Positions 8,577 through 16,735 of a DNA stretch of 45,829 nt are shown one piece after another (the first letter of the stretch is position 1; the number at the start of each line of letters is the position of its first letter). The notes beneath the pieces were generated by a model. It did no database searches and was not told the origin of the DNA. It worked only from the letters and a program-made list of their open reading frames with translations. A program made the translations under genes and the position numbers. Origin of the DNA: Rubrivivax sp. (GTDB lineage Bacteria > Pseudomonadota > Gammaproteobacteria > Burkholderiales > Burkholderiaceae_C); the NCBI GenBank assembly GCA_021298085.1, contig JAJTDE010000015.1:1-45829 (forward strand), given 5' to 3'.

Positions 8577-9458
8577 GTGCTGACTCTTCAGATCGTTCTG
8601 TCCGGCGTCCTGCTGGGCGGGCTTTACGGGTGCATGGCGATCGGCTTTTCGGTGATATGGGGGGTCAACGGGCTGATCAACCTCGCGCACGGGTCCATGA
8701 TCCTGATCGGTGCGTACATCACCTGGTGGTTGCACACGACAACCGGCATTGACCCCTTCCTGACACTGCCGGTGTCGGCTTCGATGCTGTTTGTTCTGGG
8801 TGTGGGGCTGCAGCGCATGCTGCTCGAGCGCGTGATCCGGAGTTCGTTGTTCATGACGCTGGTACTGACCTTCGGATTGAACATGCTCCTGGTCAACGTG
8901 CTGCTCCAAACCTTCAGCGCCGATGTGCGCGCGGTCACGATGCCTTACGCCAGCGCGGCGTTGGAGATCGGCGGCATCCGGCTGACTTGGACGCGAATCC
9001 TGGTTTTCGCCATCGCACTGGCACTGACCGGGCTCTTGCACCTCTTCATGAGCCGCACACGAACGGGCCAAGCCATCCACGCGGTCGCACAGAACCCGCG
9101 CGCAGCCGCCACGCTGGGCATCGATGTGCGACATGTGCGGTCGGTCGCCTTTGGCATTGGCGCGGCATTGGCTGGTTCTGCCGGCACATTGATGGCCGCC
9201 TTGTATTCCTTCTCCCCCATCAGCGGCGACTCTCTCACGATGAAGTCGTTTGTGATTGTTCTGCTGGGTGGCTTGGGCAGCATGAGCGGCGCCATTGCCG
9301 CCGCGGTCGTGCTGGGCGTCTGCGAGAACCTGGTCTCCGGACTGGGCGCGCCGGGACTGCGGGATGCAGTCAGCTTCGTGATCCTGTTGTTGATCTTGTT
9401 GCTTCGGCCCAGCGGGCTCTTTGGCGCTCGCCACCCTGGACAGGCACGTGCCCGCTGA
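8577..9458 (+). CDS. livH: ABC transporter permease, LivH type
   Basis: The product is 293 residues and is an inner-membrane permease with about eight hydrophobic segments. It begins LQIVLSGVLLGGLYGCMAIG and has the LivH hallmark NGLINLAHGSMILIGAY; the C-terminal region SFVIVLLGGLGSMSGAI is also family-typical. The start is GTG 8577 with no clear ribosome-binding site; it follows livK by 34 bases, and a nine-codon ATG frame (8554) lies in the gap. It pairs with LivM. Confidence 0.9.
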   Translation: MLTLQIVLSGVLLGGLYGCMAIGFSVIWGVNGLINLAHGSMILIGAYITWWLHTTTGIDPFLTLPVSASMLFVLGVGLQRMLLERVIRSSLFMTLVLTFGLNMLLVNVLLQTFSADVRAVTMPYASAALEIGGIRLTWTRILVFAIALALTGLLHLFMSRTRTGQAIHAVAQNPRAAATLGIDVRHVRSVAFGIGAALAGSAGTLMAALYSFSPISGDSLTMKSFVIVLLGGLGSMSGAIAAAVVLGVCENLVSGLGAPGLRDAVSFVILLLILLLRPSGLFGARHPGQARAR

Positions 9459-10482
9459 CGCAGCCCCTGACCCCGCCACCTCTGAACGCCGAGCCACGCG
9501 ACGGAAGGCGTTGGGCGTGCTGCTCGGCGCGCTGCTGCTGCTGGCCGCCCCTTTGGTTCTCAACGCCTACGGGATGCGCGTGCTGAGCGGCGTCTTCATG
9601 ATCGCTGTGATCGCCCAAGGCATCAACCTGATGGCTGGCTACACCGGCTACCCGGCCTTCGGCAATGTGGTCTTCTTCGGGCTCGGCGGTTACGTGACGG
9701 CCATCCTGATGGGCAAGGCCGGTTGGGCCTTTGGCGCTGCGGCCTCGGCGGCCGTCCTGCTGTCGGCGCTGCTTGTCTTGGTGGTCGGGCCACCACTGCT
9801 GCGCCTCAAGGGCCACTACTACGCGATCGCCACACTCGGGCTGAACGAAGCCATGCGGGAGATCGTGGCCAATTCGACGCCGCTCACCGGTGGCGGCATG
9901 GGCCTGTCGTTGCCGATTCCGGAGGGCGGCCCACTGTTCAACGCAGTGCGTTTCTACTACCTGCTGTTGTGCTCAATGTTCATCGCGACCTGGGTGGTCT
10001 GGGAGTTCGACCGCCGTCAGATCGGCTTGGGTTGCCGGGCCATTCGCGACAACGAGGACAAGGCAGAGGCGAGCGGCCTGCACACCACACGCTACAAGAC
10101 CGTGGCCTGGACGATCAGCGCATCGATGACGGCCATGGTGGGCGCTGTCCAGGCGTGGTGGCTCACCTACATCGACCCGCCTTCGATGTTCGACATGGCG
10201 CTGTCCGTCAAGGCATTTGTGATCCTGCTCCTCGGCGGCAGCGGCACGGTCTTCGGCCCTGTCGTCGGCGCCTTTGTCGTGGAGCTGCTGGCCACCCTGA
10301 CCTGGAGCCATCTGCTGAATTGGCACCTTGGCGCCATGGGCCTGTTGATCATCGCCATCGTCCTGACCTTTCCTGACGGTTTCAAGACCGGCACGCGTCA
10401 CGTGGATGGCAGATGGTCTTGGCTGAAGGCCTGGTGGACTCGCGCAGGCACACCCACATCCTCTGACAAGAAACTCCCATGA
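9448..10482 (+). CDS. livM: ABC transporter permease, LivM type
   Basis: The product is about 344 residues and is the second permease of the importer. It has a charged N-terminus, about eight to ten membrane segments, and LivM-type motifs such as INLMAGYTGYPAFGNVVFFGLGG split over two helices, then GRRA-like CRAIRDNEDKAEASGL. GTG 9448 overlaps livH by 11 bases; TTG 9421 in the same frame is an alternative with a 38-base overlap. Its stop overlaps the ligase start as ATGA, so livK-livH-livM-ligase are one transcript. Confidence 0.88.
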   Translation: MPADAAPDPATSERRATRRKALGVLLGALLLLAAPLVLNAYGMRVLSGVFMIAVIAQGINLMAGYTGYPAFGNVVFFGLGGYVTAILMGKAGWAFGAAASAAVLLSALLVLVVGPPLLRLKGHYYAIATLGLNEAMREIVANSTPLTGGGMGLSLPIPEGGPLFNAVRFYYLLLCSMFIATWVVWEFDRRQIGLGCRAIRDNEDKAEASGLHTTRYKTVAWTISASMTAMVGAVQAWWLTYIDPPSMFDMALSVKAFVILLLGGSGTVFGPVVGAFVVELLATLTWSHLLNWHLGAMGLLIIAIVLTFPDGFKTGTRHVDGRWSWLKAWWTRAGTPTSSDKKLP

Positions 10483-12044
10483 TTGCCATCCAGCTCGCGA
10501 TACAGGCCATTCGCCAGACGCAACGGGCAGCCGTGATCTATGGCGCTCGTCGCCTCAGTTACCAGGAGCTGCACGAGCGATCGAGCCGGGCTGCGCAGGC
10601 GCTGGCGGCCGACGGAGTCAAGCCCGGCGACCGGGTGGCGGTATTGCTCCACAACGGGCCGGCCTTCTTCGAGCTCCTGTTCGGGTGCGCCAAGCTGGGG
10701 GCCGTGTTTGTCCCGGTGAACTTTCGGCTCGCAGCACCGGAGATCACGCGCATCCTGGCCGCCTGCACACCTCAAATGCTGTTCGCCGGGAAGTCGTTCG
10801 ATGCGCTGCTGAAGACGATCGATGATCAACCTAGCTTCCCTCGTCAGCTGCGGTGGATCGACGACACGGCTGCCCAGTCAGAGCCGCCCGAAGACCACCC
10901 TTACGAGCAGTGGCTGGGCGCTCACCCGGCCACCGAACCCGAACACCTGCCCGCGGCCGACGCCACCCTGATGCTGCTGCACTCTTCGGGTACCACGGGG
11001 CTGCCCAAGGGCATCATCCACTCACACGCCACAACACTCGCCTCGTCGATGGCGAAGATCATCGACTTCGAGCTGAGTTCGGACGACACCACGGTGGTCT
11101 TCGGTCCGCTGTTTCACGCCGGGCCGCTGATGGACCTCTCGCTGCCCCTGCTGATCCGGGGCGGCACGGTGGTGCTCGGCGCGTCACGCGGTTTCGACCC
11201 ACAGATGCTGCTGTCAACCATCGCTGAACACCGCGGCACGGTGATCCCCATCTATCCGACCATGCTCAAGCGGGTCATCGCGACACCACCCGATCCGCGC
11301 CTGAACCTGGACTGCCTGCGCCTGATCATCACCGGCGGTGAAGCGGCGCCAATACCGGTGATCGAAGGCACGCTGGCGCGCTTTCCGCAGGCGCAATTCA
11401 TCAACAACTACGGCAGCACCGAAGGTGGGCCCGTCACCACCTTCCTGGCCGCCGAGGACGCGCGACGCAAGATCGGATCGGTCGGCCGTGAATCGTTCAG
11501 CGTCCAGGTCCGGATAGAGGACGAGCAGGGTCAGGTGCTGGGCCCGGGTGAGGTGGGCGAGTTGGTGGTGCGCAGTCCGTTTGTCTGCGAGGGCTACTGG
11601 AATCGGCCGCGGGAGACCCTCGCCCAGCACCGCCGCGGCTGGTGGATGACCGGCGACCTGGCCTGGCGAGACCCGGAGGGATTCCTGTGGATCGCTGGCC
11701 GCCGCAAGGACATGCTCAAGACCGGCGGCGAGAACGTCTTTCCGATCGAGGTTGAGCAGGTCATCGCGGCAATCGACGGCGTTGTCGAAGTTGGCGTGAT
11801 CGGGGTCCCTGACAAGGAATGGGGAGAAGCGGTCGCTGCATTTGTCGTCACGGAAACCGGTCACCCACTCGACGCGGACGCGGTGGTGGCGCACTGCAAA
11901 GCCCAGTTGGCGAGCTACAAGAAGCCACGGCACGTGCGCTTTGTGCCCGGCTTGCCACGTGGCACCACCAACAAGGTGGCCAAGAACGTGCTGCGGGACT
12001 GGTGGGCCCAGGAATCAGCCGGCAGCAGCGTCAACACAAGGTGA
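10479..12044 (+). CDS. Acyl-CoA synthetase (AMP-forming)
   Basis: The product is 521 residues and is a class I adenylate-forming enzyme that activates a carboxylic acid with ATP and ligates it to CoA. The P-loop is SSGTTGLPKG (169-178), the acid-site motif is NNYGSTEGG, the hinge region is TGDLAWRDPEGFLWIAGRRKD, and the C-terminal catalytic lysine lies in TTNKVAKNVLR. The ATGA overlap with livM couples uptake to activation. Acyl preference cannot be read from sequence; medium-chain, branched and aryl acids are all possible. The stop overlaps a further ATG as TGATG, where an SDR-like remnant begins. Confidence 0.92.
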   Translation: MIAIQLAIQAIRQTQRAAVIYGARRLSYQELHERSSRAAQALAADGVKPGDRVAVLLHNGPAFFELLFGCAKLGAVFVPVNFRLAAPEITRILAACTPQMLFAGKSFDALLKTIDDQPSFPRQLRWIDDTAAQSEPPEDHPYEQWLGAHPATEPEHLPAADATLMLLHSSGTTGLPKGIIHSHATTLASSMAKIIDFELSSDDTTVVFGPLFHAGPLMDLSLPLLIRGGTVVLGASRGFDPQMLLSTIAEHRGTVIPIYPTMLKRVIATPPDPRLNLDCLRLIITGGEAAPIPVIEGTLARFPQAQFINNYGSTEGGPVTTFLAAEDARRKIGSVGRESFSVQVRIEDEQGQVLGPGEVGELVVRSPFVCEGYWNRPRETLAQHRRGWWMTGDLAWRDPEGFLWIAGRRKDMLKTGGENVFPIEVEQVIAAIDGVVEVGVIGVPDKEWGEAVAAFVVTETGHPLDADAVVAHCKAQLASYKKPRHVRFVPGLPRGTTNKVAKNVLRDWWAQESAGSSVNTR

Positions 12045-12154
12045 TGAACGCAGACCTGACCGGAAGTCATTGGCTGATTACAGATCGAGGCGCTGCGTCG
12101 GGTTGGCGTTACGGTGCCCGCTCGCACCGAAGTCGGAGTCGCCGTCTCGACTGA
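12044..12154 (+). pseudogene. Possible remnant of a short-chain dehydrogenase gene
   Basis: ATG 12044 overlaps the ligase stop as TGATG, and the reading begins MNADLTGSHWLIT, resembling the LxGKxxLITG opening of short-chain dehydrogenases. Similarity to the glycine-rich motif is then lost and the frame ends after 36 codons. Pieces in the other two frames (VGLAL, then EVGVAVSTERVA) could continue such a protein, suggesting frameshifts. From here to 12441 I see no intact gene, promoter or hairpin. The similarity is short and by eye, so this is a weak call. Confidence 0.35.
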
Positions 12155-12441
12155 ACGAGTAGCGTGCCAGCGACTTTCTCAGTCCATGTGGGGTCATTTG
12201 CGCTGCTCAGGAATTGACCGTGAAGGCACCGCCAAACGGGATCCTCGCCGCATCGCCGCATCGCCGCGGATTTGCCCGCTGCCGTCCTGCGCACCCTTGT
12301 TGACCACTCCTCGCGGTCGCAGCTGGCCAGCTGCACCTCCTGCGCGAGCCAGAGTCACGAAAGCGCTAGGTTCACTTGCGTGGCCGTACGGATTGCGCCG
12401 CGCCCGATCGACATCTGTCACACGGCCACTGGGAGCTGGGG

Positions 12442-13005
12442 GTGAGAGACCAGTCGCGGAGATACGACATCACATGCGCCGACGGCTTCCTGCGGCAATT
12501 TCATCGCCAGATCTTGCGACTGCAAGCTGTGCGACCGCACCTGCTGAACCCAACACCGCACCGCATGGCCGACTGGAATGGCCTGATCCGGCACCGGCGC
12601 GCCATGGGCCTGTGGGCCTTCGCCTACGCCAGCGCTCACCTGCTGCTGTACGCCATCCTGGACGCCGGCAGTTGGGCAGCGTTGTGGATGGAGGTCGGCG
12701 AGAAGACCTACCTGATGATCGGCATCATGGCCTGGACGGCCATGCTGCCGCTGGCGCTGACATCGAACCAAAGGGCCATCCGGGCGCTGAAAAAAAACTG
12801 GCAACGGCTGCACCGGCTGGCCTATGCCGCAGGCCTGCTGGCTGTGGCTCACCTGGTGCTGCAGGCCAAGGCCGGCGATGACGCGCATCTGCCGTGGGTC
12901 GCCGCGGCGCTGCTGGTGGGAGGGCTGCGCCTGCTGGCCTGGCGCCTGGGTGACAAGGGTCCCGCCCAGATCGTCCAGCGCTCAGGCCCACCACCGCCGG
13001 TGTGA
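12442..13005 (+). CDS. MsrQ-like heme membrane protein, N-terminally shortened
   Basis: The product is about 187 residues. From residue 48 it matches the C-terminal two thirds of MsrQ/YedZ, the heme-binding membrane subunit that feeds electrons to the periplasmic methionine sulfoxide reductase MsrP. GLIRHRRAMGLWAFAY precedes the first helix, and the histidines expected to bind heme are present (H66, H124, H137). Four membrane segments remain; the first two of MsrQ are missing and replaced by a hydrophilic, unrelated N-terminus. GTG 12442 has GGGAG 6 bases upstream; TTG 12376 and ATG 12565 are alternatives. No msrP lies nearby. It may be a decayed gene. Confidence 0.6.
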   Translation: MRDQSRRYDITCADGFLRQFHRQILRLQAVRPHLLNPTPHRMADWNGLIRHRRAMGLWAFAYASAHLLLYAILDAGSWAALWMEVGEKTYLMIGIMAWTAMLPLALTSNQRAIRALKKNWQRLHRLAYAAGLLAVAHLVLQAKAGDDAHLPWVAAALLVGGLRLLAWRLGDKGPAQIVQRSGPPPPV

Positions 13006-13047
13006 GAGCGCACCGCAGCATCGGTGCTCGGTCACAATCAGCGCACT

Positions 13048-14001
13048 GTGTCCAGCCTGATCCGCAAAGCCGTTGGCATCCTGCTCATTCTCACGGCACT
13101 GACCGTGGGGCTGACCCGTTACGACGACCGGCCCGTCGAGACGCTGGTCCCGCGCTGGGCGCAACCGCCCAGCGAATTCATCCAGGTGCGCGAACAGCTT
13201 GTCCACCTGCGCGATGTCGGGCCCCGTAACGACCCGCTGCCCATCGTGCTCGTCCATGGCACCGGGGCCAGCCTTCATACCTGGGAAGGCTGGGTGCAAT
13301 CCCTGAAGGGCCAGCGCCGTGTCATCACCTTTGACCTTCCCGGTTTCGGCCTGACGGGCCCCTTCACGGGCAGCTACGCCACGGCCGGCTACCGTGGCGA
13401 CAACTACGCGCGCTTTGTGGTGGACCTGCTGGACCACCTGAAGCTCCAGCAGGTCGTGATCGGGGGCAACTCGCTGGGCGGTGAAGTGGCCTGGCGAACG
13501 GCCGTGCTGGCACCCCAGCGGGTGAACAAGCTGATCCTGGTCGATGCTTCCGGCCCACGCTTCGTGCCCGATTCCATCCCCCCCGGCTTCGCGCTGGCCC
13601 TGGTACCGGGTGTCAACCGGCTGGGTGAATACCTGCTGCCCCGGCCCATGGTCAGGGCCACGGTGGAGAGCGTGTTTGGTGACAAGACCAAGGTCACCGA
13701 CGAGCTGGTCGACCGCTATTTCGACATCACCCTGCGCGAAGGCAACCGGCGTGCGATGGGTGAGCGCATCCGCGTGCTGCAGGAAGACCTGCAGCCGGAG
13801 CTGATCAGCAAGGTCACCCAGCCAACGCTGATCCTGTGGGGCGAGAAAGACCGGCTGATCCCACTGTCCACGGCGACGGTGTTCCAGCAGGCCATCATGG
13901 TCAGCCAGCTGGTGGTGCTGCCCGGCCTGGGGCACGTACCCCAGGAAGAAGACCCGGCGGCCAGCGTGGCGCCGGTCAAAGACTTTCTGGGCCTGCGCTG
14001 A
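13048..14001 (+). CDS. Membrane-anchored alpha/beta hydrolase
   Basis: The product is 317 residues. An N-terminal hydrophobic stretch (about 8-23) is a signal anchor, so the enzyme likely sits in the periplasm attached to the inner membrane. The hydrolase fold shows the oxyanion-type HGTGAS (70-75), nucleophile GGNSLGG (S142), acid D268 in WGEKDR and H296 in GLGHVPQ. The best fit is an esterase/lipase or C-C hydrolase of the fold family; the substrate is unknown. The start is uncertain: GTG 13048 is about 10 bases after a CACAAT -10-like element (13033-13038), as in leaderless genes; GTG 13024 is in frame upstream. Confidence 0.82.
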   Translation: MSSLIRKAVGILLILTALTVGLTRYDDRPVETLVPRWAQPPSEFIQVREQLVHLRDVGPRNDPLPIVLVHGTGASLHTWEGWVQSLKGQRRVITFDLPGFGLTGPFTGSYATAGYRGDNYARFVVDLLDHLKLQQVVIGGNSLGGEVAWRTAVLAPQRVNKLILVDASGPRFVPDSIPPGFALALVPGVNRLGEYLLPRPMVRATVESVFGDKTKVTDELVDRYFDITLREGNRRAMGERIRVLQEDLQPELISKVTQPTLILWGEKDRLIPLSTATVFQQAIMVSQLVVLPGLGHVPQEEDPAASVAPVKDFLGLR

Positions 14002-14012
14002 CCCACGCCGGC

Positions 14013-14032
14013 CCCGCCCGGCGCTGGGCGGG
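14013..14032. terminator. GC-rich hairpin after the hydrolase gene
   Basis: CCCGCCC (14013-14019) and GGGCGGG (14026-14032) form a perfect 7-base stem with a 6-base loop 12 bases past the hydrolase stop. There is no T-tract, so termination efficiency is uncertain. Downstream, CATACT at 14114-14119 is a possible -10 element for the cytochrome gene. Confidence 0.45.
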
Positions 14033-14168
14033 TTGGCAGTCCAAGAGACGCCAGCAACGCGCTCGGAAACATCAGCGGTTGCAAATATGAAGTTCCTGAA
14101 GACCGATAGAGACCATACTTTGCCCATGGGCTTAGGGCTCTCCGTCTGCCAACCAAAGGAACACCACC

Positions 14169-14483
14169 ATGCCTCTTCACCCCCTGACACGCGCGCTCTG
14201 CCTGTGCGCCGCCCTGGCGCTGGGCAGTGCCCCCGCCTGGGCCCAGAGCCAGCCCCCGGCCGGGCGGCTGCTGGCCTCCAACTGCTTCCAGTGCCATGGC
14301 ACCAACGGCAAGGGGCCGGGCTTCGACAAGCTGGCTGGCAAGCCGTCGCGCGAGATCTATGAAGAGCTGATCGAGATGCGCGCGGGCCGGGAAGACAAGG
14401 GCGGCATCATGGCCAAACACGCCATGGGCTACACCGATGCGCAGCTGCTGGCCATCGCCGGCTACCTGTCCAAGCAACGCTGA
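14169..14483 (+). CDS. Monoheme cytochrome c, partner of sulfide dehydrogenase
   Basis: The product is 104 residues. A Sec signal peptide ends near AWA-QS. One heme c site, CFQCH, lies early in the mature protein, and a distal methionine is likely in KHAMGY. A ribosome-binding site AAAGGA precedes ATG 14169. It is followed 10 bases later by the flavoprotein gene, so it is the likely electron acceptor subunit (FccA-like) of flavocytochrome c sulfide dehydrogenase; classic FccA of Allochromatium carries two hemes, while many other bacteria use this single-heme form. Confidence 0.85.
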   Translation: MPLHPLTRALCLCAALALGSAPAWAQSQPPAGRLLASNCFQCHGTNGKGPGFDKLAGKPSREIYEELIEMRAGREDKGGIMAKHAMGYTDAQLLAIAGYLSKQR

Positions 14484-14493
14484 GGAGCGCACC

Positions 14494-15864
14494 ATGATTG
14501 ATCGACGACTGTTCCTGAAGCGTTCCTCGGCGGCCCTGAGCCTGTCCGGCCTGGCGGGCCTGGGCTTGACCGCCTGCGGCGGCGGCCAGGAGGAGGCGGT
14601 GGCAGACACCGCCAGCGCCCTCTCCGACAAGACCGAGGCCGAGGCCGAATTCAAGGCGACCCTGGACGAGTCCGTGGCGGCACAAGGCGCTGCCGTGAAT
14701 GCCCGGGTGATCGTCATCGGCGGCGGCATGGCTGGCGCCACGGTGGCCAAGTATCTGCGCCTGTGGGGCAATGGCATCGAGGTGACGCTGGTCGAGCGGG
14801 CACCTGTCTATACCTCCTGCATCATGAGCAGCCTGGTGCTGACGGGCCAGCGCACGATGGGCAGCCTGCAGTTCCGCTACGACACCTTGCGCACGAAGTA
14901 CGGCATCAAGACCGAATTCGGTGACGTGGTGGCGATCGACCCAGTGAATGCACGGGTCACGCTGGCCAGCGGCAAGGTGCTGACGGCCGACCGCATCGTG
15001 CTGGCCCCCGGGATCGAGTTCGACACCATTCCCGGCCTGAGCGACCCGCTGGCCATGCCCCATGCCTGGAAGGCGGGTGAATCCACCTCGGTGCTGGCCA
15101 GGCAGCTGGCCGCCATGCCGACTGGTGGCACCGCCATCCTGACCATCCCGAAAGCGCCTTACCGCTGCCCCCCCGGGCCCTATGAACGCGCCTGTCTGGT
15201 GGCCGACTGGATGACGCTGCGCAAGCCACGCGCCAAGCTCATCGTGCTGGACGCCAACCCGGACTTCGTGACCGAGCGCGACAACTTCAGCAGCGCCTTC
15301 CTGGGCCTGCACGGCAGCGTCATCGAGTACCACAACCTGGCCGCGGTGGACCATGTCGACATGGCCACGCGCAGCGTCTTCCTGGCCGATGGCACCCGCT
15401 TCAGCGGCCATGCGATCAACCTGATCCCGACGCAACGCGCGCCGGCGCTGGTGGCCCAGACCGGCCTGGTCAACGATGCCACGGGCCGGTTTGCCAAGGT
15501 CAATGTGCTGGACTACGCCAGCACAGTGGCGCCCCGGGTGCACATCATCGGCGACGCGAGCGCCACCACCATGCCCAAGGCCGGCCACATTGCCAACCAG
15601 GAAGCCAAGGTCTGCGCCGATGCCTTGAGCCGGATCTTTGCCGGTGGCCAGCCGGACCCGGCACCCGTGACCAACTCCGCCTGCTACTCCACCATCACGA
15701 TGAAGCAGGCCAGCTGGCTGCACGCGATGTTCCAGTACGACCCTGCCACGGCCGCCATGAAGGCGGTGGCCGACGCCTCGGGAGCGTCCACCGGCTGGAA
15801 TGGCGACAACTTCGACGACATGGGCAAGTGGTTCAAGGCGTTGATGGCCGACAGCTTTGCCTAA
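14494..15864 (+). CDS. fccB: Flavocytochrome c sulfide dehydrogenase, flavoprotein subunit
   Basis: The product is 456 residues and oxidises sulfide to sulfur with electrons passed to cytochrome c in the periplasm. The N-terminus has a twin-arginine signal (RRLFLK) and also a lipobox-like LTAC. The FAD-binding GGGMAGATVAKYL begins near 76. Cysteines expected from the family are all present: C109 in YTSCIMS (covalent FAD), C225 in YRCPPGPYERA and C397 in NSACYS (redox disulfide). The C-terminal region is the FCSD-specific domain. GAGGAG lies just before ATG 14494. It ends one base from the convergent pirin gene. Confidence 0.92.
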   Translation: MIDRRLFLKRSSAALSLSGLAGLGLTACGGGQEEAVADTASALSDKTEAEAEFKATLDESVAAQGAAVNARVIVIGGGMAGATVAKYLRLWGNGIEVTLVERAPVYTSCIMSSLVLTGQRTMGSLQFRYDTLRTKYGIKTEFGDVVAIDPVNARVTLASGKVLTADRIVLAPGIEFDTIPGLSDPLAMPHAWKAGESTSVLARQLAAMPTGGTAILTIPKAPYRCPPGPYERACLVADWMTLRKPRAKLIVLDANPDFVTERDNFSSAFLGLHGSVIEYHNLAAVDHVDMATRSVFLADGTRFSGHAINLIPTQRAPALVAQTGLVNDATGRFAKVNVLDYASTVAPRVHIIGDASATTMPKAGHIANQEAKVCADALSRIFAGGQPDPAPVTNSACYSTITMKQASWLHAMFQYDPATAAMKAVADASGASTGWNGDNFDDMGKWFKALMADSFA

Positions 15865-15865
15865 G

Positions 15866-16567
15866 TCAGGCGGCCAGGTCAAACACCAGCACTTCGGCGT
15901 CCTGCCCGCCATCCAGCACCACCTGGGGCTCGCCCAGCAGCGTGGCGGCGTCACCGGCCGCCAATGCCTGGCCATTCACGCGCAGCGAACCGCGGACCAC
16001 GTGCACGTACTGTGGACGTGCCGCGTCGGCCGCCAAGGTCGCGCGTTCCTCACCGTGAAACAGGCCGGCGTAGATCCGGGCGTCAGCCCGCAGGCTGACC
16101 GAGCCTTCTGCGCCGTCACGCGAGGCCACCAGCTGCAGGCGGCCGCGCTTGGTGGCCTCGCTGAAGGTCTTCTGCTCGTAGCCCGGCGCGCCACCGGCCT
16201 CGTCCGGCAGGATCCAGATCTGCAGGAAGTGGGTGGTCTGGTCCTTGGCATGGTTGTATTCGCTGTGGCGCACACCGGTGCCGGCACTCATGCGCTGCAC
16301 CTCGCCGGGCACGATGCGGGCGTTGTTGCCCATGCTGTCCTGGTGGGCCAGCGCACCCTCCAGCACGTAACTGATGATTTCCATGTCGCGGTGGCCATGG
16401 GTGCCAAAGCCGGTGCCCGGGGCGATGCGGTCTTCGTTGATGACCCGCAGGTTGCCCACGCCCATGTGGCGCGGGTCGTGGTAATCGGCAAAGGAAAAGC
16501 TGTGCCAGCTGTCCAGCCAGCCATGGTCGGCATGGCCGCGGTCCTGTGCGTTGCGTAGGGTGATCAT
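15866..16567 (-). CDS. Pirin family protein
   Basis: The product is 233 residues, a bicupin of the pirin/YhhW group, some members of which act as quercetin 2,3-dioxygenases. The metal site of the first cupin is visible in GFGTHGHRDMEIISYVLEG plus the later E in GEVQRMSAG and H in GVRHSEYNH. ATG 16567 matches the usual family start, MITLRNAQDRG. It is transcribed divergently from a LysR regulator, a common arrangement in Betaproteobacteria in which the regulator controls pirin. Confidence 0.92.
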   Translation of the reverse strand: MITLRNAQDRGHADHGWLDSWHSFSFADYHDPRHMGVGNLRVINEDRIAPGTGFGTHGHRDMEIISYVLEGALAHQDSMGNNARIVPGEVQRMSAGTGVRHSEYNHAKDQTTHFLQIWILPDEAGGAPGYEQKTFSEATKRGRLQLVASRDGAEGSVSLRADARIYAGLFHGEERATLAADAARPQYVHVVRGSLRVNGQALAAGDAATLLGEPQVVLDGGQDAEVLVFDLAA

Positions 16568-16672
16568 GGTGGGGCTCCGAGGGTGTCGAGGAGGTCGTCT
16601 CTGGCATCGCTGCCGTGCCGTCATGTTGCGCCCGGTTGGACAGCCTGGGTGCCGGTGGGCTTGTTGGCGCCA

Positions 16673-16693
16673 TTCAAAGCAATTGAAGACAAT
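16673..16693. promoter_or_regulatory. LysR-type operator palindrome
   Basis: TTCAA-N5-TTGAA (16673-16687) is a perfect inverted repeat in the divergent pirin/LysR gap and fits the T-N11-A rule of LysR-family sites. GACAAT at 16688-16693 may be a -10 element of the regulator gene, which would place the site over its own promoter. The 168-base gap holds no other gene. Confidence 0.6.
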
Positions 16694-16735
16694 GCCAAGT
16701 TCGCACCCGCTGCCCGGCCTCACGGGCCCACCCCG

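Noticed and set aside
12114..12881. 255-codon plus-strand open frame
   Set aside because: Overlaps the MsrQ-like gene in another frame; its product is low-complexity and resembles no protein.
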